The notes below the pieces were generated by a model. It was not told the DNA's origin and made no database searches. It saw only the letters and a program-made list of their open reading frames with translations. The position numbers were made by a program, and so were the translations under genes. DNA of 64,000 bases from DASTCZ01 sp963704455 (GTDB taxonomy: Bacteria > Acidobacteriota > Terriglobia > Acidiferrales > UBA7541). The stretch is from assembly GCA_963704455.1 (NCBI GenBank), contig OY969905.1, forward strand, positions 1,426,001-1,490,000, given 5' to 3'. Shown here piece by piece: positions 52,476 to 61,961 of this stretch; the first letter of the stretch is position 1; every line of letters starts with the position of its first letter.

Positions 52476-53762
52476 CTACTTATCTTGAAATGTGGCTTTC
52501 AATTTCACTTCGCTGTCTTTGAGGACCTCAAGTTGGCGCAGCCACATTTTTCCGTTGGGTCGCGTGACTTGTATCGTGTGTAGACCGGCGCTGAGCGTTA
52601 AGGTCGCCGGTGTTTCACCGACAAATTTTGAGTCGACGTATACCTCGTCTCCCTCTTGATCCGAAGTGATCGCGACTTTTCCCGTCCCGGTGCTTTCACC
52701 TGTCACGCGCGGACTAGGAGCAATGTCCGGATGAAATCGACTGAGTACAGCAATTAAGTCGTCAGAGCTAAGGGCAAATCCAATTCCCTCTAGTTGCTGG
52801 CCGCCATTCGAGAGCACAGCCTTTTGGGTGTTAATTCCGATAACTTCGCCCTGCTCGTTCAGAAGCGGGCCTCCGCTATTTCCGGGATTAATAGCCGCGT
52901 CTGTTTGAATCCATGTTCCTGGTTCATTTGGAATGGGCCCGATGCCTCCGACGATCCCTTTTGTCACAGTGTTCTGAAATCCATGGCTTGGATTCCCTAT
53001 CGCGATGACCCCGCTACCAGTGCGCAAGGAGCTGGTTCCTGTCAGGGTAAGGTGCGGGAACCCAGTGCTATCAATCTTCAACAAAGCGATGTCTAACTGT
53101 GGATCGATATAAATGACTTTAGCTTGGAAATTTTGGCCATTAGTGGTTGTGGCAATCAATTCTGTCTGCCCCTTTGCCACATGGGCGTTTGTAACGGCGA
53201 CCCCCGTATCCGTGACCAGAAATCCGGACCCGGACGCGTCCGCCCCTCTGAGGAACAAAGTGGCAGGGCTGGCAAGGGCGACAATCTGTTCTGTCGTAAG
53301 TGGTGATGTGGCCCGGGATGGCGCGGGGCCTGACAGATTCATCTGAACGCTTCCAGTGAATGTGGTCGCTGCCTTTTGGAGTATGAAATCGAATGTGTCA
53401 CTCTTCAGCAGCCAGTAGTTGCCATGGTCTGTACCATTTAGGGCTACCCACCGCTGGGGTCCATTTGCCAAATCAACGTCTAAGGGAAGATAGCCGTCAA
53501 GCGATAGTCGAAGATGCATTTGTTGTCTAAGGAGCTTTCCGAAAACGGATTTTGATCCGTGCAAGTAGCCGCCCGGGATCTCCGTCTGATAAGGGGTCTT
53601 CCCCACAGCGATGCCGTCTATTTCAACGGTTGCCCCGGGTGGGTTGCTCCTAATCGTCAGATAGTCTTTGGCAAAAGAAGGGCTTGTGGCCAATAGAAAA
53701 AAAGCTAGGCCAAGCGCCGCTTTCAGACGACAGAGTCCCATCATTTGGCGGCATGACGTCAT
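52476..53762 (-). CDS. Secreted trypsin-like (HtrA-type) protease flanked by PEGA domains
   Basis: Start ATG 53762 has an AAGGAG box 5-6 nt before it. The 428-residue protein has a signal peptide (LAFFLLATSPSFAK), a PEGA domain at about 33-60 (LTIRSNPPGATVEIDGIAVG), a trypsin-fold domain at about 165-345 with His in VTNAHVAKG, Asp in DIALLKIDS and Ser in NPGNSGGPLLNEQG, and a second PEGA-like domain at the end (DEVYVDSKFVGETPATLTLS, AGLHTIQVTRPNG). All three catalytic residues are present. The PDZ domain usual in DegP-type proteases is missing; PEGA domains, which bind cell-surface material, take its place. An extracytoplasmic quality-control or surface role is inferred. Confidence 0.9.
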   Translation of the reverse strand: MTSCRQMMGLCRLKAALGLAFFLLATSPSFAKDYLTIRSNPPGATVEIDGIAVGKTPYQTEIPGGYLHGSKSVFGKLLRQQMHLRLSLDGYLPLDVDLANGPQRWVALNGTDHGNYWLLKSDTFDFILQKAATTFTGSVQMNLSGPAPSRATSPLTTEQIVALASPATLFLRGADASGSGFLVTDTGVAVTNAHVAKGQTELIATTTNGQNFQAKVIYIDPQLDIALLKIDSTGFPHLTLTGTSSLRTGSGVIAIGNPSHGFQNTVTKGIVGGIGPIPNEPGTWIQTDAAINPGNSGGPLLNEQGEVIGINTQKAVLSNGGQQLEGIGFALSSDDLIAVLSRFHPDIAPSPRVTGESTGTGKVAITSDQEGDEVYVDSKFVGETPATLTLSAGLHTIQVTRPNGKMWLRQLEVLKDSEVKLKATFQDK

Positions 53763-54491
53763 AAAGACTCCTTAATGGTATTCAATGCGGGGTAACTTAT
53801 TGTCTAGTATTTAAGTGAGATTGGCAATAGGGTTTGCTGGCATCGGTCTCGGCGGCTTCATTACGGATGACTGGGGGCTAGGAGTGCTTCGGCGTGGAGG
53901 GAGTGCGAGCGCACAACCAAATGAAAGCGTCCGGAGCGGGCGCTTGGGTGCTGGGGCGCGGGGACATTGTCCTAGAAAGGGTGCCCGCGGAGTTGGAAGC
54001 TGCGCCCCGCAGAATGGAGCGGGAGGCAAAAGACGCGCTTCGACTCTTTTTGTGAAAAGAAAAGCAAGAGTCCTCGCCGCTTCGCTTCCTCGGAGTGGCG
54101 GCGAGTAAAAGAGGCGGTCCGGAGGCGTGGAGGGTGGGAGGGGGGCGCAGCGAGCTCGCCGCGGCGAGCCCCTACGAGGCGATGGGGAAGGGGCGAAAGG
54201 GGGAATGCAAAAGCAGATCCCTGCCTACCGGCAAGCAGGCCTCTCCCGCTTCGCGGGATCGGGATGACAAATAAAAGGATGGGATGACGGCAAGAGAAGG
54301 CCAGAACCCGTATACAGAGAAGAGCCCCAGCCCTACGAGGCGGGCCGGGCTACAGGAAATGGAGCGCGAAGAGAGATCCTTCGCTACGCTCAGGATGACA
54401 CCGCAAACGATGGGATGGCGGATCAAACCAAAGTCAAAATCCGCACCCTTGAACGGCAAAGGGTGCGGCACCCGCCACAAAAATCTATCAG
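53763..54491. other. Intergenic region with hairpins and dispersed-type repeats
   Basis: 729 bases with no supported gene. It holds a perfect 16-bp palindrome GCTCGCCGCGGCGAGC at 54154-54169, a CTCGCCGC...GCGGCGAG inverted repeat near 54072-54103, and CTTCGCGGGATCGGGATGAC and CTTCGCTACGCTCAGGATGA pieces at about 54250-54400 whose reverse translation gives the ILSVAKDL-type text often seen between genes in environmental bacteria. A 97-codon frame at 53815 has no ribosome site and looks spurious. Confidence 0.5.
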
Positions 54492-56612
54492 CTATTTTGT
54501 AATTCCCCACTGCCAGAGCATGAAGGCGTAGTTGAATGCGGTTTCGTGGAGCGCGTCATAGCGGCCGGACGAGCCGCCGTGGCCGGCGCCCATGTTGACC
54601 TTGACGAGGAGCGGATTGTGGTCCGTTTTTGTGGCGCGGATGCGAGCCGCAAATTTTGCGCCCTCCCAGTAAGGCACCTGACTATCGTTGAGCGAAATCT
54701 TGATTAGCATCGCCGGATAATTTTGCGCTTTGACATTGTCGTAGGGGGAATACTGGATCATGTAGTCGTACGCGGCCTTTTCATTCGGGTTGCCCCATTC
54801 GGTGTACTCGCTGGTGGTGAGAGGCAGCGAGGCGTCAAGCATGGTGTTCATCACGTCGACGAAAGGCACTTCGGCGACGACGGCCTTGAAGAGGTCGGGC
54901 CTCATGTTGACCACGGCGCCCATCAGCAGGCCGCCGGCGCTGCCGCCGTTGACGACCATGCGATCCGCGGATGTGTATTTGTTTTTCTCGAGATAGTCGG
55001 CGCAATCAATGAAGTCGTTGAACGTGTTCATCTTCTTCATCATGCGGCCTTCCTGCCGCCACTCTTCGCCCATTTCGCCGCCGCCGCGGATATACGCGAG
55101 CGCGTAGATTACGCCGCGGTCGAGCAGGCTGATGCGGCTGGAGGAAAACGTGGGTGACATCGAAGCGCCATAGGAGCCATAGGCGTAAAGCAGCATGGGG
55201 GCGGTGCCATCAAACTTGGTTCCCTTTTTATAGACGAGTGATACGGGAACCTTTACGCCGTCGCGTGCGACGGCCCAGATGCGCTTCGCTTCGTAATTTT
55301 TGGAGTCGAAGCCGCCGAGCACGGGCTGCTGCTTGAGCAATTTGCGCTCGCGTGTGTTCATGTCGTAGTCGTAAGTGCTGGCCGGCGTGACCATGGACTG
55401 ATAGTTGAAGCGCACGGTGGCGGTGTTGAACTCGGGGTTCGCGCCGAGGAAGAGTGCGTAATCAGGCTCCGCCATGGCGATGCGATGGGACTGCTTCGTC
55501 TTCATGTCAATCACTCGGAGATAGCTGAGGCCGCCTTCCCTTTCGGAGACGACCGCATGATTCACGAAGAACGTCACACCATCAATTTTGACGGCGGGAT
55601 TGTGGGCGATAAACGTCTTCCAGTTTTTCTCCGACGGATCGCTGATGGGCGCAGTGACAACGCGGAAATTCTTCGCATCTTTGTTTGTGGTGATGTAGAA
55701 CTGGCCCTCGTAGTGATCCACGTCGTATTCGTGGCCGTCCTGCCGGGGGAGGACGACTTTGAATTCGCCAGTGGGGTTCTCGGCGCGGAGATAACGAAAT
55801 TCTCGAGAGGTTTTTGCGAAGGACGCCAGAAAGATAATTTTCTTGTCTTCGGAACGGCCGACGCCAATGTCAAAGAGTTCGTCTTTTTCATCGAAGAGCA
55901 GGTCGTTCTTGTCCGTGCCGACCATGTGCCGCCAGAACTTGTCCCCACGCTTCGAGACGGCGTCTTCCGTGGTGTAGAAGAGAGTTTTGTTGTCGGCGGC
56001 CCATTCAACCGAGTCAACCCTTTCGATGTTTTCGGTGAGTGTCTGGCCGGAGCGCAAATCTCTTACGTGCAGAGAATACTGGCGGTAGCCGGTGCTGTCC
56101 GTCGAATAGGCGAGCATGTTGCCGTCGTCGCTGACGTTGTACGCGCCGAGGCTCATGAAGGTGTGACCCTCGGCCATCTTGTTAAGATCAAGGACGAGTT
56201 CTTCGGGGCCGTCGAGACTGCCCTTCTTGCGGCACAGGTACGGATACTGTTTGCCCTCCTCGGTGCGCGAATAGTAGAAGTAGCCGCCGAGGCGATAGGG
56301 CACGCTTAAATCGGTCTGCTTGATGCGGCCGAGCATCTCATTGTAGAGCGTGTCCTGAAGGCCTTTCGTTGGAGCCATCATCGCGTCCGTGTAAGCGTTT
56401 TCGGCTTCGAGGTGCTTGATCACTTCGGGATTCTGTTTGTCGCGGAGCCAGAAGTAGTCGTCCTTGAGCGTGTATCCGTGAATTGTGACGGGATGAGGCA
56501 CGATTTTAGTCTCGGGCGGCTGGAGAGCCGCGCCATTCTGCGCGCGGGTGGCAAGCGCGATTGGAATCAGCAACGCCGCCAGCAAAAAAAATGTCTTCAC
56601 GGATTTTTTCAC
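54492..56612 (-). CDS. Oligopeptidase B-like prolyl oligopeptidase (S9A)
   Basis: A 706-residue secreted or periplasmic serine peptidase; a signal peptide (TFFLLAALLIPIALATRA) precedes the beta-propeller (about 35-420, starting PPETKIVPHPVTIHGYTLKD). The catalytic domain follows: IYALAYIRGGGEMGEEWRQE, nucleophile in NGGSAGGLLMGAVVNMRPDL, the family-typical VVAEVPFVDVMNTMLD and EWGNP, and His in GAGHGGSSGRYDALHE. It cuts short peptides after basic residues in the closest family members. A signal peptide is unusual for E. coli oligopeptidase B but common in related Acidobacteria. Single gene, no operon partner. Confidence 0.93.
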   Translation of the reverse strand: MKKSVKTFFLLAALLIPIALATRAQNGAALQPPETKIVPHPVTIHGYTLKDDYFWLRDKQNPEVIKHLEAENAYTDAMMAPTKGLQDTLYNEMLGRIKQTDLSVPYRLGGYFYYSRTEEGKQYPYLCRKKGSLDGPEELVLDLNKMAEGHTFMSLGAYNVSDDGNMLAYSTDSTGYRQYSLHVRDLRSGQTLTENIERVDSVEWAADNKTLFYTTEDAVSKRGDKFWRHMVGTDKNDLLFDEKDELFDIGVGRSEDKKIIFLASFAKTSREFRYLRAENPTGEFKVVLPRQDGHEYDVDHYEGQFYITTNKDAKNFRVVTAPISDPSEKNWKTFIAHNPAVKIDGVTFFVNHAVVSEREGGLSYLRVIDMKTKQSHRIAMAEPDYALFLGANPEFNTATVRFNYQSMVTPASTYDYDMNTRERKLLKQQPVLGGFDSKNYEAKRIWAVARDGVKVPVSLVYKKGTKFDGTAPMLLYAYGSYGASMSPTFSSSRISLLDRGVIYALAYIRGGGEMGEEWRQEGRMMKKMNTFNDFIDCADYLEKNKYTSADRMVVNGGSAGGLLMGAVVNMRPDLFKAVVAEVPFVDVMNTMLDASLPLTTSEYTEWGNPNEKAAYDYMIQYSPYDNVKAQNYPAMLIKISLNDSQVPYWEGAKFAARIRATKTDHNPLLVKVNMGAGHGGSSGRYDALHETAFNYAFMLWQWGITK

Positions 56613-56735
56613 GGTTCGTCTCCTGAGGGGATTCTAGATTTGTTTGCCGGACCTGGATAGAACGCTCCGATAAAATGATGTGAGGAATTCTTAGCCAGGC
56701 CGGGGAATTGCGCAAGTGTTTTCTAAGGGGATCCA

Positions 56736-59135
56736 TTAGCGTTCGAGGGCGACGGCGTAGTCGCGGCCTTCCCACGAGTTAGCGTTCGTCCAGAAAAAAG
56801 TGAAACGAATTGGGGCTTGCTGCGCCGCGGATATCGGAATGTCAATGAACTCAATTCCGAAAGTTGTTGGCGTGGAGGGAGTGGTATTGACCGTGCGCCA
56901 TTCGTCATTTGTCCAAATGAGACGGCATGAAGCGGGAACCTGGACACGCAACGTGTGACCTTTTTTGACGGCGCGCACCTGGCGATTTGGCTTCCAGATC
57001 TCAAATCGTTGGCAGGCCTTGCGATCTCCGAGATAGCGGGCCGCGACTTCGGGGATCAGATCGAAAACGCGGCCATCCGAAACGGATCTGATAAGTTTTA
57101 TGTATTCCGCGTGGGCCCACATGAGGGGCATAGCCGCGCCGGTCGGCCGGCCGAGGAACATGTAAGCCTCGGGCTGGTCTTTCTCGTCCCAAACTTGCTC
57201 CGGCAAAAGCCCTGTCGCAGTGGCGAAACCTTCAAGTGCGCGGATGAGAGGCTTCACATCGTGTCCGGCGGCAAGTTCGAAGTGCGCGCGTTCTCCGGTG
57301 AGAAGCGGCCAGGCGCGACCCTTGCCCCATTTGATGTATGGGCCGCCGTCTTCCCGTTGGCCGTAACCATCGTGATTGTAACGGTGCCAGACGGGGCCCA
57401 TTGGCGTCTCCACCTTCAAAATCGCGTCGACCACCTTCAGAGAATCCGCGACGACTGGATCGTCGGGTCTTTTGATGCCGTAGCGAACCAGTTCAAGGAA
57501 CCCAGCGTCAACGATTTCCTTGGCAGGAAAAGAATTCGCAACGCCCGGCGGGAGATTTGGAATGTAAAGATTTCCCGCGTTCGGGTTTTCCTCGGGGGAA
57601 GGATTGTCCACGGCCTCCGGAAGGATTCGAATGTAGTGGCGCGGGATACCGGGGACGAGAGTCCCTTGCGTGGTGACCGTCCACAAATCCACATGCGCTT
57701 CCAGGAAGTCGGCGTATTGCTCAAGAAACTCCGCGGCGGCGTTATCTCCACGCTGACGGCAAAAATAAGCCGCGCCAATCAAGGCAGCGATATTGGAAGC
57801 CAATGTGGAGGGGGAATAACCGCTGAGTTCCTCCCAGCGATCCTGCGGGGTCACCGGGCCGTGCGTAAGCAAATAACTTGCGGCCTTCAAAATCATGGGA
57901 TAGGGATCAATGTCCCGAAGAGCATTTTGTCGGCTAAGTCGCAACGCCAACAAAATGGGATAGGCGACCTCGTCCAATTGAATTCCACGCCAGTACGGAT
58001 TTCCGTTCACCCAGAAATTCTGCGAGAAGCCACCGTCTTCTTGTTGCGACACTGCAAGATAGATGAGAGCGCGCAACGGCGTGGCAGCCTCACCGCAAGC
58101 TAGAAGGGCGGAGGCGCTGTTGACCATATCGCGTGTCCAAACCAAGTGGTATCCGCCCTGGTTTTTGTCACCGGCGGTTTCTCCCCAAGGAATTGAAAGA
58201 GACGCGATTAAGGCGCCGGGGTAGGACTTGTCTTCGTGAGCGAGAAGCAAACTGAAACTGCTGTGATAGAGATTGCCGTTGTCACTGGAAAATTTCTCCA
58301 AAGGAAGTTGGTGCGAGCAAGTGCGGTGCCATTGCTCTAAATACCGATTGTGATGCTCCTCGAAAGGTATGGCCAAGGCCTGAAAAAGAGTTGTAATCGC
58401 CTTATGCTGAGTGTCGCCAAAGGCAAGCCCGAGAGTGAATTCGCGCTGCTTACTCAGATCCAATTCTCCAGTGAGGGCAATGTTTCCGTCATAGGCATGA
58501 TCGAACTGCCAGTCCATTTGAAAGTTGTCAGCCAAATCCGTCCAGCCATCGCTCTTGCCGACATAGCCGCATGAAACACGGGAATAGGGGACCGTGGCTG
58601 CAAGCGCCAGCCATGTTCCTTGCTTTTGCGCCATGAGAATCTTGCGGCCATAGAGCTCGGCAACATACCCGTTGTTCCCCCATCCGCCGACTTCAAGATG
58701 CGGGGCGCAAAGCGCGTATAACTTCAATTTTGAAATGAACGATTCGTCGCCTGCCAACTTCGTGCGCTGAAGAACGCAGGCAAGATGTGGGTCCGCGATG
58801 ATTTCTTTCTCGATCGAGTAGCGGCCATCGGGGTCGGAATTCGTGCAGCGGTAACCGAGCGTGTGGCCGGACAATCGTTCGAACTTGGAGTTGAGGTGGC
58901 GCTTCTCCTCGTGGAAGAAACTGCTTCCATCGGAAATCAAGTATTGCAGGTCTCGGAGTTGTGGGCGATCCACAGTTGGATAATAGACTTCGGTGATGAT
59001 GCCCTTCCAAAACGTAAACCATATCAGGCTGGAGGCGGCGTATGCGGTTCCGACGCCGTCTTTGCCGCCATAGGTCCATCGGGGATGAATCCCGGGGTGT
59101 CCAAACGCTGGATTCGAGTTGTTTGTCTTGGTCAT
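56736..59135 (-). CDS. GH15 glucoamylase-like glycoside hydrolase
   Basis: ATG 59135 follows a strong GGGGGGCGGA purine run; the upstream extension is dropped. The 799-residue product has an N-terminal glucodextranase_N-like domain (about 25-280, WTYGGKDGVGTAYAASSLIW, WKGIITEVYYPTVDRPQLRD) and a GH15 (alpha/alpha)6 barrel (about 290-720) with GYHLVWTRDMVNSASALLAC, the catalytic Glu in QLDEVAYPILLALRL and the second in GLLPEQVWDEKDQPEAYM. Signal peptide absent. It removes glucose from the non-reducing end of alpha-glucans or trehalose-like compounds in the cytoplasm, by family. Length suits bacterial glucoamylase. Confidence 0.92.
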   Translation of the reverse strand: MTKTNNSNPAFGHPGIHPRWTYGGKDGVGTAYAASSLIWFTFWKGIITEVYYPTVDRPQLRDLQYLISDGSSFFHEEKRHLNSKFERLSGHTLGYRCTNSDPDGRYSIEKEIIADPHLACVLQRTKLAGDESFISKLKLYALCAPHLEVGGWGNNGYVAELYGRKILMAQKQGTWLALAATVPYSRVSCGYVGKSDGWTDLADNFQMDWQFDHAYDGNIALTGELDLSKQREFTLGLAFGDTQHKAITTLFQALAIPFEEHHNRYLEQWHRTCSHQLPLEKFSSDNGNLYHSSFSLLLAHEDKSYPGALIASLSIPWGETAGDKNQGGYHLVWTRDMVNSASALLACGEAATPLRALIYLAVSQQEDGGFSQNFWVNGNPYWRGIQLDEVAYPILLALRLSRQNALRDIDPYPMILKAASYLLTHGPVTPQDRWEELSGYSPSTLASNIAALIGAAYFCRQRGDNAAAEFLEQYADFLEAHVDLWTVTTQGTLVPGIPRHYIRILPEAVDNPSPEENPNAGNLYIPNLPPGVANSFPAKEIVDAGFLELVRYGIKRPDDPVVADSLKVVDAILKVETPMGPVWHRYNHDGYGQREDGGPYIKWGKGRAWPLLTGERAHFELAAGHDVKPLIRALEGFATATGLLPEQVWDEKDQPEAYMFLGRPTGAAMPLMWAHAEYIKLIRSVSDGRVFDLIPEVAARYLGDRKACQRFEIWKPNRQVRAVKKGHTLRVQVPASCRLIWTNDEWRTVNTTPSTPTTFGIEFIDIPISAAQQAPIRFTFFWTNANSWEGRDYAVALER

Positions 59136-59318
59136 TCCGCCCCCCTGCCCGGGTAGACAGATTGCCACATTTTCCAATTCATTTCTTTCACGAGTAACAG
59201 AACGGGTTGGAAAAGGGTCAAATTCCAATCCCCGAAAAAAGATCGGCGCGGTAAATCCAAATCCAATCCGGCGGCGTACTAGCGGGTGAAGTACAAATTC
59301 AAACTGGAGAGGATTGAG

Positions 59319-59876
59319 ATGAAAACGAAGTCACACATTCTGTTTACGCTGGTCGCGTTGCTGATGGCTGGCGCAGCGCTTGTTTCCGCGCAAAATAACC
59401 CCATGGTCGGCGGCGCGGCAATGTTTCCCACCAAGAACATCATCGAGAACGCGGTGAATTCCGCGGATCACACGACGCTTGTCGCGGCGGTGAAGGCCGC
59501 GGGGCTCGTGGAAACTTTGGAGGGCGCGGGCCCGTTCACGGTTTTCGCTCCGACGAATGAAGCGTTCGCAAAACTTCCGGCGGGCACGGTTGATATGTTG
59601 CTGAAGCCCGAGAAAAAAGCGACGCTTACGAAAGTTTTGACCTACCACGTAGTCGCGGGCAAGTGGAGCGCGAACGAAATCCAGAAGGCGATCAAGGCCG
59701 GGCACGGCAAGGCGGAGTTGAAGACCGTGAGCGGCGGCTCGCTGTGGGCGATGTGGCAGGGGGGCAAGATCGTGCTGAAGGACGAAAAAGGCGGGATGTC
59801 TACGGTCACGATTGCCGACGTGTTCCAGTCAAACGGCGTGATCCACGTGGTTGACACCGTTCTGATGCCGAACTAA
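59319..59876 (+). CDS. Secreted fasciclin-domain protein
   Basis: Start ATG 59319 with a GGAGAGGA box. The 185-residue protein has a signal peptide (ILFTLVALLMAGAALVSAQN) and one fasciclin (FAS1) domain: NIIENAVNSADHTTLVAAVK, AGPFTVFAPTNEAFAKLPAG, LTYHVVAGKWSANEIQKAIK and DVFQSNGVIHVVDTVLMPN. FAS1 domains mediate adhesion between surface molecules; bacterial single-domain forms are secreted or cell-bound. It has its own terminator and stands divergent from the GH15 gene. Role inferred from the domain only. Confidence 0.93.
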   Translation: MKTKSHILFTLVALLMAGAALVSAQNNPMVGGAAMFPTKNIIENAVNSADHTTLVAAVKAAGLVETLEGAGPFTVFAPTNEAFAKLPAGTVDMLLKPEKKATLTKVLTYHVVAGKWSANEIQKAIKAGHGKAELKTVSGGSLWAMWQGGKIVLKDEKGGMSTVTIADVFQSNGVIHVVDTVLMPN

Positions 59877-59912
59877 GTGGAAGTTTTTCAAACGCGAAGA
59901 AGAAGAATGCGA

Positions 59913-59953
59913 GCCGGGCGGCCGGAGTTCCGGGCCGCCCGGCTATTTGTTTG
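59913..59953 (+). terminator. Rho-independent terminator of the fasciclin gene
   Basis: Perfect 11-bp stem GCCGGGCGGCC / GGCCGCCCGGC with a 9-nt loop (59913-59923, 59933-59943) followed by TATTTGTTT. It may also slow transcription from the convergent HD-GYP gene. Confidence 0.9.
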
Positions 59954-59984
59954 AAATCATTGCGGAAGACTGAGGACGGATTTT

Positions 59985-60950
59985 CTAGTGCCGGACGGTG
60001 ACGGATCGCGGCAAATCACTTGAGATGGAGAGAAACTGATTCACCAAGGAGGGATCCAGCCACCCCTGCCCCGCTTCCTCCAGCATGATTGACGCCGCGC
60101 ACTCCCGGGACAATTCCTTGCGGTAAGGGCGATCCGTGGTGAGGGCGTCGTAAACATCCACGACGTGGATGATCCGCGCGTTCAAAGGAATATTTTCTCC
60201 GCGAAGACCGTCGGGATAGCCGGTGCCGTCCATGCGTTCATGATGGTGGCGAATAATCGGGAGAACGCTACGCAAAGACTTGAGCGGCGCGCAAATGTTT
60301 TCGCCGACGGCGGGATGTTGCTTCATTACATCGGATTCTTCACGACTCAACCGACTAGGCTTGAAGAGAATGGCGTCTGGCACGGCAACTTTGCCGACAT
60401 CGTGGAGCAAACCAGCCAGGCACAAAGATTCCAAGTCATCTTGGTGCAGACCGAGACTTTTTCCCAGAAGTCCCGCGTAATCGGAAAGGCGCGAGCAGTG
60501 CCCGTCCGTACTGGGATCTCTGGCTTCAATGCTGCGCGCCAACGAGAGGACGACCGATTCGGCCTGCTCATCAATATAGGATTTCAAATGCAAGATGGAT
60601 AGCACGCGGCTCAGGGCTTCCCATAACGAGGAAGGATGTCCCCAGAAATCATCGGCGCCCGCTTCGCGTGCGAGCGTGGCATCGCAGTCCATCGCGTCAG
60701 GCGCCATCATAATTACGGGAGTGAGATGATTGCGCGAGTCATTCTTCAAACGGCGGCAGACCTCAAGACCCTGCATGTCCGGCAGGGAAGCCTGGAGCAA
60801 AACCAGATCCGGCTGCAGTTGAGGACATCGCGCGATCGCCGAGCTTCCATTGCCGGCCGCGAAAACTTTGTATCCATGATCCTGCAAAACCGCTTGCCAA
60901 TCGGTGCAATTGGAGAGATCCGCATCTACAAGTAGAATTGTCGCCGCCAT
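59985..60950 (-). CDS. HD-GYP cyclic-di-GMP phosphodiesterase with degenerate receiver
   Basis: A 321-residue response-regulator-like protein; ATG 60950 follows GAGAGGATGAT. Receiver domain at residues 1-120 (ATILLVDADLSNC keeps two acidic residues), but the phosphorylation position in DLVLLQASLPDM is Gln53, not Asp, and the usual switch lysine is replaced (GHPSS). The HD-GYP domain at 135-300 is intact: HDVGKVAVPDA with the HD pair, and HHERMDGTGYPDGLRGENIP with the GYP signature. By family it breaks down c-di-GMP. With the receiver lacking its Asp, control by classical phosphotransfer is doubtful. No kinase gene is next to it. Confidence 0.92.
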   Translation of the reverse strand: MAATILLVDADLSNCTDWQAVLQDHGYKVFAAGNGSSAIARCPQLQPDLVLLQASLPDMQGLEVCRRLKNDSRNHLTPVIMMAPDAMDCDATLAREAGADDFWGHPSSLWEALSRVLSILHLKSYIDEQAESVVLSLARSIEARDPSTDGHCSRLSDYAGLLGKSLGLHQDDLESLCLAGLLHDVGKVAVPDAILFKPSRLSREESDVMKQHPAVGENICAPLKSLRSVLPIIRHHHERMDGTGYPDGLRGENIPLNARIIHVVDVYDALTTDRPYRKELSRECAASIMLEEAGQGWLDPSLVNQFLSISSDLPRSVTVRH

Positions 60951-61450
60951 GTGATCATCCTCTCGGCAGTCCGCGTGACTTATGACTCAAAGAAAGCAAT
61001 TCCCGCTCTCTTGCGAGTGTGGAATTACGTTCTGTTTGCTGGGCAACCGTTCCTGCTCACTTCGCTTCGGGAACATACTTTAGGGGGCCCAGTACTTGCT
61101 TCCTGCCCTGCATCACGGGGACACTTCTAGACGCGGGCTAAAGAAATGCAGTCTCAGGGCCAAATCGAATCGACACTAAGTTGAGCAATTCCGAAGACTT
61201 GCGGGGTGGGTACAGTTACGCAAACTCGCCTTTCTTGCACGGCCAAAGCAAAGACTACCCTGTGCAAAACTCTGCAACATTGGTTTCGGCGGATGTTCGC
61301 CATAGTTTTGTGATTGCAGGCCGTTGATGAAATGAAATTCGGTGATCCATGAGGCGCCCGTCGGCGTGTTCTCAGGCGGCCCGGAACGCGTGCTAATATC
61401 CCGCCGCTACCTGGGATTTTTGGTCCAGTCGTGCAGCAATGGAGGGAATT
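60951..61450. other. Gene-free stretch
   Basis: 500 bases between the HD-GYP gene and a small membrane protein gene. Frames here lack ribosome sites and family signal. No clear repeat, hairpin or tRNA was seen. The right end presumably holds the promoter for the gene at 61451. Confidence 0.4.
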
Positions 61451-61777
61451 ATGCCGTGGTATGTGTACGTCGCTTACTTTTTCGGGGGCGCATTTCTTGT
61501 GAATGCCGCTCCACATTTTGTGAATGGCGTGTCCGGGCGCCAGTTCCCTTCGCCATTCGCTTCCCCGCCAGGAAAGGGAGAGTCTTCGCCAACAGTCAAC
61601 GTGCTCTGGGGATCGTTCAATTTGGTAATTGGGTATCTGTTGGTGTTTCGCGGCGGGACGTTTGATTTCCATGGCACACAAGACTTGGTCATCGTTGGGG
61701 GCGGGGGCTTGCTGATGGCAGTCATGCTGGCCCGCGCGTTTGGACAGGTTTACGGCGAACAAAAGCGCGCGAGCTGA
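61451..61777 (+). CDS. Small conserved membrane protein
   Basis: ATG 61451 lies after a strong GGAGGGAATT box. The 108-residue protein has three hydrophobic segments: residues 1-20 (MPWYVYVAYFFGGAFLVNAA), 54-74 (VLWGSFNLVIGYLLVFRGGT) and 82-100 (LVIVGGGGLLMAVMLARAFG), with a loop (SGRQFPSPFASPPGKGESSP) that I recall as conserved in similar uncharacterised proteins. It is in line with the EthD protein downstream (184 bp). Function unknown. Confidence 0.8.
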   Translation: MPWYVYVAYFFGGAFLVNAAPHFVNGVSGRQFPSPFASPPGKGESSPTVNVLWGSFNLVIGYLLVFRGGTFDFHGTQDLVIVGGGGLLMAVMLARAFGQVYGEQKRAS

Positions 61778-61961
61778 AGGCGAGACGGATGTCATTCATA
61801 CAATAAAGAATTTGGCGGATGATCCTGTAATCCGGACAAGGTTCGCTCGACGCCTAACGTACAATTGTGATGTTTCTTCGGATATGATGTCACGGCCGAC
61901 CGGTTCTTGCGGTGCACCGGGGCGGGCAGACACTCGACAAAAATTTCCGAAGGAGGATTAC

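Noticed and set aside
53815..54108. 97-codon plus-strand frame after the protease gene
   Set aside because: No ribosome site, GC-rich low-complexity product, and it overlaps inverted repeats; more likely intergenic repeat sequence.
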